From the NCBI GenBank assembly GCA_964604705.1, contig CAZSAP010000004.1, positions 1 to 64,000 on the forward strand: DNA of 64,000 bases, written 5' to 3'. This document shows, one piece after another, positions 57,905-64,000 of the stretch. How positions within the stretch are numbered: the first letter of the stretch is position 1; each line of letters starts with the position of its first letter. The notes below the pieces were generated by a model, which saw only the letters and a program-made list of their open reading frames with translations, was not told the origin of the DNA and ran no database searches. A program made the translations under genes and the position numbers. This stretch comes from JAAXVQ01 sp964604705 (GTDB lineage Bacteria; Oederibacteriota; JAAXVQ01).

Positions 57905-60430
57905 ATGTTAAAACGTTGGCTGCAATTTTCAATACTCCTCCTGTTGCTCACAGCAACCACCCCGGTTTGGGCCGACCCGGTCAACCTGGTGGGACATTTG
58001 ACCACGGGACTCCCACGTGACATTGCGTACAATCAAACCACGCACTATGCCTATGTGGCGGCCGAAGGTGTCTTCTCCGTGTACTATCTGGGCAATCCTG
58101 CCCAACCCATCTTGCGCTCCGAACTTTTTCCCACGCCTACCTGCATGCAAGTTGCGCTCAAGGGCAATACGGTTTTTGCCATCGGTAGTAGCGCAGCTGG
58201 GAGCGGCACGATTTATTCCATCAATGTCAGTGTGAACAACACGCCCGTGCTCAATGGCGGGAGCACCTCTTGGACCGGAGCTTGCAACGATGTCAAGGTT
58301 AGTGGGAACTACGCCTACATTGCAGCCGGCACGGCCGGGCTTATCGTGGTCAATATTGCCAATCCCACCAGCTTGGTTTTGGCCGGTTCGCTTAATGTGT
58401 CCGCCGATGTACGCGGCTTGGATGTTACCGGAGGATACGCCTACTTGGCTACGACCACGGGGATGATCATTGTCAATGTGGGCACACCCACCTCGCCGGC
58501 CCTTGAAGGCGCCAGCGCCACCTGCGACGGCCGGGACATCGCTGTGGTGGGGAACACGGCCTACTTGGCGGATTATGCCGAGACCCTGCGCACCTTTGAC
58601 GTGACCAATCGGGCGGCTCCGGTGCAACTGGGCATGGCAGGTTGGGGTGGATTGTCAAATCGCCTGTTGGTAAGTGGGAACACCGCGTATGTCACCCGGG
58701 GAACCATGCTCACCATTGTCGATATCAGCAATCCGGCAGCGCTCACAGCCAGGGGAACTTACAATGACAACGTTGATTTGCAGGGAATGGCGCTCTATGG
58801 GAGCGATCTTTTTGTCACAGCCAGACTCGGGGGCCTGCGAATTTTAAATGTCGCCGTACCATCGGCACCCTCGGAAACAGCGCGCTACCTAACCATGAAT
58901 TCGTTTTATGAACTTGCGGTCGACGCCAGCGGGAGTTATTTAATGGCCGCAGCTGGAGTGGGATTGCAAAGCATCAACGTACAAAATCCAGCAGCCCCCT
59001 CTGTAGTATCCACGGTTCTGGGTTTGAATGGCAATTCTTTTTATGGTGTGGATGTGCAAGGCACCTTGGCGGGCTTGAGTCATTACAACGAGTATGTGCT
59101 CTACAACATCGCCGATCCGACCGCGCCACAGAAACTGGGGGCATTGGGGCATCCCGCTATCACAGACGGTCGAGTCTGCCAAGACGGCAATTATGCATAT
59201 ATAGCTGAACATGCAGTCGTATCCGTTGTAAGTCTGATCCCTAATACAGCGCCTTCATTAATTACAGCTGTTTCAACCGGTGCGTGGATTAACAGTATCG
59301 CAGTACAAGGGAATTATTTGTACATGGTGCAGAATACGGGTATGTTACGCGTTCGGGATGTTACTAATAAATTGGCTCCACCACCGGAAGTGGCGCAGAT
59401 GTATTGCCAGGACAATGCCAGAGATATCGCCCTTGCTGGTAACTACGCCTATGTCGCTGCGTCTTCGGCTGGACTGCGTGTGATCGATATTTCAAATCCC
59501 TTGTCACCCACAGAAGTTGGGCATGTGGATACCCCTGGTTCTGCCACTTCGGTCTCACTCAACTTTACGGGCGGCAGCTACGCGTATGTGGCCGATTGGC
59601 AAGGCGGACTGCGTGTGATCAACGTGGCCAACCCCGCGGCCCCTGTGGAAGTCGGGTCGGCGGCCATGCCGGGGAACAAAAACGCGACCACGGTCACGAA
59701 CAACGGGAATACCATTTACCTGGAAACCGGGCAACAGGGTTTGGTGATCTATCAGCATACCTTGCCAACTCCCACGGTGACCCCGAGTTCCACCCGCACG
59801 CCGACGCGCACGCCTACTCCCACGCAAACGCGCACTCGGACCCCCACACCCACCCCGAGCATAACGCGAACCGCGACCCCGACACCGAGTGTGACGCTTA
59901 CAGCGACTCGAACCCACACAGCAACCTCTACGCGAACCGCGACCCCAACCCCGACACCCAGTCTTACGCTGACGGGCACCCTTACCGCCACGTCCAGTGC
60001 CACCCCCACCCAGACGTTCACCCCGACCCCGTCCATAACGCGGACATCCACCCCGGGAGCGACCTTAACCGGAACGGTCACAACCATGGCCACGCTGACC
60101 GTGACACCCACGTCAACACCCAGTCCGGTCGCTTCGAGCACGGCGACGCACACCTGCACGCCGGTGAGTGCAACCTACGTTCGGGGAAGTGCGTTTCCCA
60201 ATCCCTTTGCACCGTCGCGGGGTCAAGTCGCACATTTTTCCTGGGAAGGCGCCGTGGATCCCGAGGTGGTGATTTACAATCTCCATGGGCGGGTGATACG
60301 CCGGCTGCACCGGACGCGCGAATGGGACGGCAAAGATGAGGGCGGGCGCAACTGTGAAGGCGGCATTTATATTTATGTTCTCGAAGGCGATCAGCAACGG
60401 TTGCGCGGTTCGGTGGTGCTCGTTCGCTAA
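57905..60430 (+). CDS. Secreted LVIVD-type propeller protein with Thr/Pro spacer and FlgD-like C-terminus
   Basis: 841 aa from ATG 57905, which starts a signal peptide (WLQFSILLLLLTATTPVWA). Many repeats of about 45 residues follow, such as VSGNYAYIAAGTAGLIVVNIANPTS and VVGNTAYLADYAETLRTFDV, of the LVIVD beta-propeller type. Residues about 620-740 are a Thr/Pro/Ser-rich spacer (TPTPTQTRTRTPTPTPS). The end is FPNPFAPSRGQVAHFSWEGA...YNLHGRVIRRL, a FlgD-like sorting or Ig-like domain. It lies 34 bases after the PorV/OmpA gene and could be its cargo. Function unknown. Confidence 0.8.
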   Translation: MLKRWLQFSILLLLLTATTPVWADPVNLVGHLTTGLPRDIAYNQTTHYAYVAAEGVFSVYYLGNPAQPILRSELFPTPTCMQVALKGNTVFAIGSSAAGSGTIYSINVSVNNTPVLNGGSTSWTGACNDVKVSGNYAYIAAGTAGLIVVNIANPTSLVLAGSLNVSADVRGLDVTGGYAYLATTTGMIIVNVGTPTSPALEGASATCDGRDIAVVGNTAYLADYAETLRTFDVTNRAAPVQLGMAGWGGLSNRLLVSGNTAYVTRGTMLTIVDISNPAALTARGTYNDNVDLQGMALYGSDLFVTARLGGLRILNVAVPSAPSETARYLTMNSFYELAVDASGSYLMAAAGVGLQSINVQNPAAPSVVSTVLGLNGNSFYGVDVQGTLAGLSHYNEYVLYNIADPTAPQKLGALGHPAITDGRVCQDGNYAYIAEHAVVSVVSLIPNTAPSLITAVSTGAWINSIAVQGNYLYMVQNTGMLRVRDVTNKLAPPPEVAQMYCQDNARDIALAGNYAYVAASSAGLRVIDISNPLSPTEVGHVDTPGSATSVSLNFTGGSYAYVADWQGGLRVINVANPAAPVEVGSAAMPGNKNATTVTNNGNTIYLETGQQGLVIYQHTLPTPTVTPSSTRTPTRTPTPTQTRTRTPTPTPSITRTATPTPSVTLTATRTHTATSTRTATPTPTPSLTLTGTLTATSSATPTQTFTPTPSITRTSTPGATLTGTVTTMATLTVTPTSTPSPVASSTATHTCTPVSATYVRGSAFPNPFAPSRGQVAHFSWEGAVDPEVVIYNLHGRVIRRLHRTREWDGKDEGGRNCEGGIYIYVLEGDQQRLRGSVVLVR

Positions 60431-60511
60431 GGGAATTTTCCTGGGATTGACTAGTCGTTGCGTCTGTGGTTTAAGTGATAGGTTGTTTGAGCTCAAAGGA
60501 GTACGCCGCCG

Positions 60512-61912
60512 ATGAATCAGGTTCAAGCCGATGAAAAACAAGACGCCACCCGCAAGCGTGTGGCCCTCTGGGTCGCGGTCCTGGGCGGGTTCTTTACCCC
60601 GTTTATGGGTTCGGCGATAAATATTGCCTTGCCGTCCATAGGGCGGGAGTTTTCCCTCGACGCCTTGGGGATGAACTGGGTCGCCACCGCGTACCTGCTG
60701 GCCGCGGCCATGTTTCTCCTGCCGTTTGGAAAATTGGCCGACATGCATGGGCGGAAAAAAGTGTATACCTGGGGCATAGGCCTGTATACGCTCATGACCT
60801 TTCTTTGCGGCGTGGCCACGTCCGGCTTCATGCTGATTTTGTTTCGCGTGCTGCAAGGCATTTCCGCGGCCATGATCTTCGGCACGGGCATGGCGATTCT
60901 CACCTCCGTGTATCCACCCCAGGAGCGCGGGCAGGCCTTGGGCATCAGCATCTCGTCCGTGTATCTGGGGCTTTCGGTCGGACCTGTGGCCGGGGGCTTT
61001 CTTACGCAACACTTTGGATGGCGTTCGATTTTTTTTATCCTGATTCCTTTAGGGTTGGCGGTTTTGTTTTTGGTGCTCGCAAAACTCAAAGGGGAATGGA
61101 CCGGCGCCCAAGGCGAGACCTTTGATTGGGCCGGGTCGGTGGTGTACTGCTTGTCCTTGGCCACGCTCATTTTTGGGTTTTCACGCTTGCCGGCCATGCT
61201 GGGTGTGTATTGTGTGGTCGTCGCGATCTTGGGATTTATGCGTTTTGTCAAAATGGAGAGTCAATGCGCCGAGCCGGTATTGGAACTCTCGTTGTTCAGG
61301 GAGAACCGGGTGTTTGCGTTCTCTTCACTGGCCGCGCTCATCAATTACAGCGCCACCTTTGCGGTCGGGTTTTTGTTGAGTCTCTATCTGCAATACATCC
61401 AGGGGCTCTCCCCGCAGAAAGCCGGACTGGTGCTTATCTCGCAACCCTTGTTCATGGCGGCCTTTTCACCTTTGGCCGGTCGGCTTTCTGATAAAATTGA
61501 GGCTCGGCTGGTGGCCACGCTGGGCATGGCTCTAACCGTCGTAGGCATGCTGATGCTCCTGGTGCTCGGCGCCCACACCTCCCTACCGTTTATCGTGGTT
61601 TGTTTAATTTTTATTGGCCTCGGCTTTGCACTTTTCTCGTCACCCAATACCAATGCGATCATAAGTGCAGTGGAGCGGCGTTACTACGGAGTCGCCTCTG
61701 CAACCTTGAGCACCATGCGCATGACCGGGCAGATGCTCTCCATGGCCATCACCATGCTGATCATGGCGTTGTATTTCGGGAAAACTCCGATTACCCCGGA
61801 ATTGCACGGCCGTTTCCTGCAAAGCATGCATACTACGTTTGTGGTTTTTTCAGTCTTGTGTTTGATCGGAGTCTTTGCTTCCTTGATCCGAGGCAAGCAA
61901 CGTACCACCTGA
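60512..61912 (+). CDS. MFS drug/metabolite exporter, EmrB/QacA-like
   Basis: 466 aa, about 14 membrane helices (DHA2 type). The N-terminal LWVAVLGGFFTPFMGSAINIALPSIGREF, the loop motif LADMHGRKKVY, motif C-like SVYLGLSVGPVAGGFLT and the central RSIFFILIPLGLAVLFLV all fit this class. The likely role is proton-driven export of hydrophobic compounds. No fused EmrA-like adaptor gene is near. CAAAGGAG precedes the ATG. It is followed after 34 bases by the sugar-binding lipoprotein, probably a separate function. Confidence 0.9.
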   Translation: MNQVQADEKQDATRKRVALWVAVLGGFFTPFMGSAINIALPSIGREFSLDALGMNWVATAYLLAAAMFLLPFGKLADMHGRKKVYTWGIGLYTLMTFLCGVATSGFMLILFRVLQGISAAMIFGTGMAILTSVYPPQERGQALGISISSVYLGLSVGPVAGGFLTQHFGWRSIFFILIPLGLAVLFLVLAKLKGEWTGAQGETFDWAGSVVYCLSLATLIFGFSRLPAMLGVYCVVVAILGFMRFVKMESQCAEPVLELSLFRENRVFAFSSLAALINYSATFAVGFLLSLYLQYIQGLSPQKAGLVLISQPLFMAAFSPLAGRLSDKIEARLVATLGMALTVVGMLMLLVLGAHTSLPFIVVCLIFIGLGFALFSSPNTNAIISAVERRYYGVASATLSTMRMTGQMLSMAITMLIMALYFGKTPITPELHGRFLQSMHTTFVVFSVLCLIGVFASLIRGKQRTT

Positions 61913-61946
61913 ATCCAAGAGAAACGTCTCGTCGTGAGGTGAAATT

Positions 61947-63260
61947 ATGCGTTGGAAACATGCTTGGCTGTTCGGTGTAGGTTTGATTGGGATCTTGGGT
62001 TTGGTCGGCTGCAAACCCGCTGCGGACAAGACCTCATCCCGTCCGGTGGTGCTCCAAGTCTGGACCTGGTGGGCGGACCAACAAGCGTACTATGAAAAAC
62101 TGGCAGTCGAATATGAAGAGCAGACCGGAGTGAAGGTGAAGTTTGTGCTTTTGTCGGCCTTGGGAGCGGATTATTTCAACAAGGTTCAGGCCGCGGCCCA
62201 GGCGGACATGCTCCCGGATATTATAGGTATGAGCGATCAACGGGAGTTGGTGGCCCGCTATGCCAGCGCCGATCGGCTGTTGAACCTGACCCAGGATTTG
62301 GGCGCCGAAGGCGGCGCGTGGCGCAAGTCGTTTCATCCTCTGGTCATGGAGCGTTTTTTTTATGCAGCGGGCAATGAGTATGGGCTGCCGGGGAACTCCT
62401 ACTGGGGTGTACCCATGACCGTGATGAACATCCAGATTTTTTACAATAAGGAACTGTTTGTAAAAGCGGGGCTTGATCCGGAAAAACCGCCGCGCACTTG
62501 GAACGAATTCTTAACGGTCAGCCAGAAACTTAAAAAAGCCGGAGTGCCGCCCCTGCTCGCCGGGTTGGGTGACTTGTGGGTGGATTATAAGCTGTACAAT
62601 GCTTACGCGTGGACGTACTTGGGGGAGCAACAGATGCGCGCCTTGTACGCCGGGGAGCTGCCGTATACCGATGTCCGGAATGTACAGGCACTTACTCGCA
62701 TCCAGGAACTTAAAGACGTGCTCTATCCCGGCTGTGTGTCCATGCCCAACAAAGACGCGGAGATCAATTTTGCCAACGGGAAGGCGGCCATGATGATCAA
62801 CGGCTCCTGGGCCGTCAACGTTTACGCGGGCATGAACCCCAACTTGAAGCTCGGGGTGTTTCGTTTCCCCAAACCGGACGATGCCAAGCATCCCATGAAA
62901 GTCATGGGGGGGATTGGCAAAGGGTTTTTGGTGGCCGCGAACTCAAAACACCCGAAGGAAGTTAAGGCGTTTCTTAAATGGCTTCTTTCCACATCCCAGC
63001 AAGTCCGCATGGCCAAAGACGCGCGCGAGCTGCCGGCCAATCAACGGGCCATGCAGGACATTGATCCGCTCCTGAAAAATTTTGCGGCGGGTATGAACGA
63101 ACTGGCCCCGGACCTGAAGCTTGAAGAAAAAAAAGCCGTAGAGGAATTTATTTCCAAAGGCATACAGTCCCTGCTCATGGGGGAAAGCACACCGGATGCA
63201 TTGGCGCGTGACATTCAAGCCTTGAAAAAACAGGTGCTGGCGGAAAACGTGAATCCGTAA
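61947..63260 (+). CDS. ABC transporter sugar-binding lipoprotein (family 1)
   Basis: 437 aa. Lipobox LVGC (Cys22). The mature part has the family 1 solute-binding pattern: VLQVWTWWADQQAYYEKLAVEYEEQTGVKVKFV, then PDIIGMSDQREL, NKELFVKAGLDPEKPPRTWNEFL and GKAAMMINGSWAV. It binds a sugar or oligosaccharide. No permease or ATPase gene accompanies it in the window, so it is an orphan here or its partners lie elsewhere. It has GTGAGGTG before the ATG. Confidence 0.9.
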   Translation: MRWKHAWLFGVGLIGILGLVGCKPAADKTSSRPVVLQVWTWWADQQAYYEKLAVEYEEQTGVKVKFVLLSALGADYFNKVQAAAQADMLPDIIGMSDQRELVARYASADRLLNLTQDLGAEGGAWRKSFHPLVMERFFYAAGNEYGLPGNSYWGVPMTVMNIQIFYNKELFVKAGLDPEKPPRTWNEFLTVSQKLKKAGVPPLLAGLGDLWVDYKLYNAYAWTYLGEQQMRALYAGELPYTDVRNVQALTRIQELKDVLYPGCVSMPNKDAEINFANGKAAMMINGSWAVNVYAGMNPNLKLGVFRFPKPDDAKHPMKVMGGIGKGFLVAANSKHPKEVKAFLKWLLSTSQQVRMAKDARELPANQRAMQDIDPLLKNFAAGMNELAPDLKLEEKKAVEEFISKGIQSLLMGESTPDALARDIQALKKQVLAENVNP

Positions 63261-63318
63261 GCGGGTACGCTGTCGGGAACGGCTTTGCTGGCATCTGAAA
63301 GAATAATTTAAGAAAAAC

Positions 63319-63347
63319 TTGACAAAGGTTTGATATCAAACTATACT
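63319..63347 (+). promoter_or_regulatory. Promoter and operator of the MarR gene
   Basis: TTGACA (63319-63324), 17 bases, TATACT (63342-63347). The perfect palindrome GTTTGATATCAAAC (63328-63341) fills the spacer. The predicted start of RNA is one to three bases before the ATG at 63356, so the message should be leaderless. Confidence 0.8.
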
Positions 63348-63355
63348 TCCTCATC

Positions 63356-63778
63356 ATGCAAACAGAACACATCATTGCCTTGATTTCAAAAATACGCGAC
63401 AAAGCCCACCGGGTCATTCTGCACGAGTTGAAGGAGCAGGGGGTTTCAGGCATTGCGCCTTCTCACGGGGACATTTTTGTCGCGTTGTTCACCCGAGGAC
63501 CGCTTACCATGAAGCAAGTTGCCGAGTCCATCCACAGGGACAAGTCGACGGTTACGGCCTTGATTGACAAGCTTGAGGACCTTGGTTATCTCAAGCGCTG
63601 CGGGCACGAGTCCTGCGGCCGCACAACAGTCATTGAGTTGGCCCCCAAGGGAAAGGCGCTCGAACCGGTGTTTCGAGAGATCTCCGAGCGTCTGTTAAGC
63701 AAGGTGTATTCCGGGTTTTCGGAAAAAGAAAAGGAGGTGTTGATTGGGTTTCTGGAAAGAATGAATAAAAACGTTTGA
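63356..63778 (+). CDS. MarR family transcriptional regulator
   Basis: 140 aa. The winged helix-turn-helix is clear: SHGDIFVALFTRGPLTMKQVAESIHRDKSTVTALIDKLEDLGYLKR (about 38-83), with the wing CGHESCGRTTVIELAPKGKALEPVF. Flanking helices form the dimer. It probably represses its own promoter and the gene after it; both have palindromes built on TTTGA..TCAAA. There is no Shine-Dalgarno before the ATG, in line with a leaderless message. The Cys-containing wing might allow redox or metal sensing, but that is a guess. Confidence 0.92.
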   Translation: MQTEHIIALISKIRDKAHRVILHELKEQGVSGIAPSHGDIFVALFTRGPLTMKQVAESIHRDKSTVTALIDKLEDLGYLKRCGHESCGRTTVIELAPKGKALEPVFREISERLLSKVYSGFSEKEKEVLIGFLERMNKNV

Positions 63779-63788
63779 TTTTTTTTGG

Positions 63789-63841
63789 CCAATTAGTTTG
63801 ACGTCAAACTAATTGGCACGTCGCGAAGGTGACATTTTAAT
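63789..63841 (+). promoter_or_regulatory. MarR-type operator and promoter of the last gene
   Basis: A perfect 28-bp palindrome (63789-63816) with half-site CCAATTAGTTTGA, sharing TTTGA..TCAAA with the MarR operator. It overlaps the -35 TTGGCA (63813-63818); after 17 bases comes TTTAAT (63836-63841). Confidence 0.75.
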
Positions 63842-63857
63842 GAATTGAGGAGGAGCT

Positions 63858-64000
63858 ATGCAAAAGGTATGGGCTGTAGTGAGTGTGGTATTGGTCGTGC
63901 TGACAGGTGGGTGCAATCTAAAAAGTCAAACTGGAGAGGATGCGAACATGACGAATAAACAAAAAGTGGTGGCGTTGCTGGAAAGTTTGGAGAGCGGCGA
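63858..64000 (+). CDS. Lipoprotein with SnoaL/NTF2-like start, cut by the window end
   Basis: At least 47 aa, incomplete at the 3' side. GAGGAGGAGCT precedes the ATG. The signal peptide ends in LTGGC (Cys19). After a short linker the mature part begins MTNKQKVVALLESLESG, which resembles the start of SnoaL-like/NTF2-fold proteins. The promoter upstream carries the MarR-type palindrome, so it is likely a target of that regulator. Confidence 0.7.
   Translation, partial: MQKVWAVVSVVLVVLTGGCNLKSQTGEDANMTNKQKVVALLESLESG

Overview
The window is 64 kb of a Gram-negative (diderm) bacterial chromosome from an uncultured lineage. Evidence for two membranes is the TonB-dependent receptor, OprB-like porin, OmpA-domain protein, TolC/RND efflux system, many lipoproteins and two bacterial alpha-2-macroglobulins. 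Two secreted proteins carry Thr/Pro-rich spacers and a FlgD-like C-terminal domain, a style common in poorly cultured phyla (for example Goldiibacteriota, FCPU426, Omnitrophota and FCB-type groups). That placement is a guess. A run of 100 N (26706-26805) shows that this is a scaffolded assembly, probably a metagenome bin. Most of the window is G+C-rich. Two blocks are visibly A+T-rich and look acquired: about 0.3-4.8 kb and about 29.7-36.7 kb.

Layout. 0.4-4.8 kb: an OLD-like ATPase/TOPRIM protein followed by a TPR/winged-helix/HEPN-like protein, a candidate defence pair. 5.0-10.9 kb: periplasmic alpha-2-macroglobulin with an intact thioester motif. 11.3-17.9 kb: a housekeeping cluster, glmU-prs-rplY-pth (an order also known from Bacillus), then lipoprotein, mgtC-like, lipoprotein and surE. 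18.2 kb: tRNA-Val(GAC). 18.4-21.4 kb: methyltransferase, GH13 amylase and a TetR regulator with two matching operators. 21.4-25.0 kb: SpoIID-like protein overlapping PBP1C. 25.3-29.7 kb: porin plus CbiMNQO cobalt/nickel importer, interrupted by an inverted-repeat array that contains the assembly gap. 29.7-36.7 kb: heavy-metal RND efflux operon with a small Cys/His-rich protein, a PII-like protein and a membrane methyltransferase, flanked by a duplicated 3' end of cbiO. 37.2-43.4 kb: a second alpha-2-macroglobulin fused to a polytopic membrane domain. 43.9-50.8 kb: polysaccharide deacetylase, secreted repeat protein, lipoprotein, two tandem paralogous outer-membrane-like proteins and a cupin. 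50.8-60.4 kb: hybrid sensor histidine kinase, TonB-dependent receptor, PorV/OmpA fusion and a second secreted propeller protein. 60.5-64 kb: MFS exporter, orphan sugar-binding lipoprotein, MarR regulator and a truncated lipoprotein with a MarR-type operator.

How the parts fit. Much of the window serves the envelope: wall precursor synthesis (GlmU), wall polymerisation and cleavage (PBP1C, SpoIID), protease trapping (two macroglobulins), polysaccharide deacetylation and metal homeostasis (uptake by CbiMNQO, export by RND). The clearest regulatory circuits are the TetR and MarR loci, where perfect palindromes overlap well-spaced sigma-70-type promoters. The MarR mRNA appears leaderless. All functions are inferred from the sequence alone; no database search was run.
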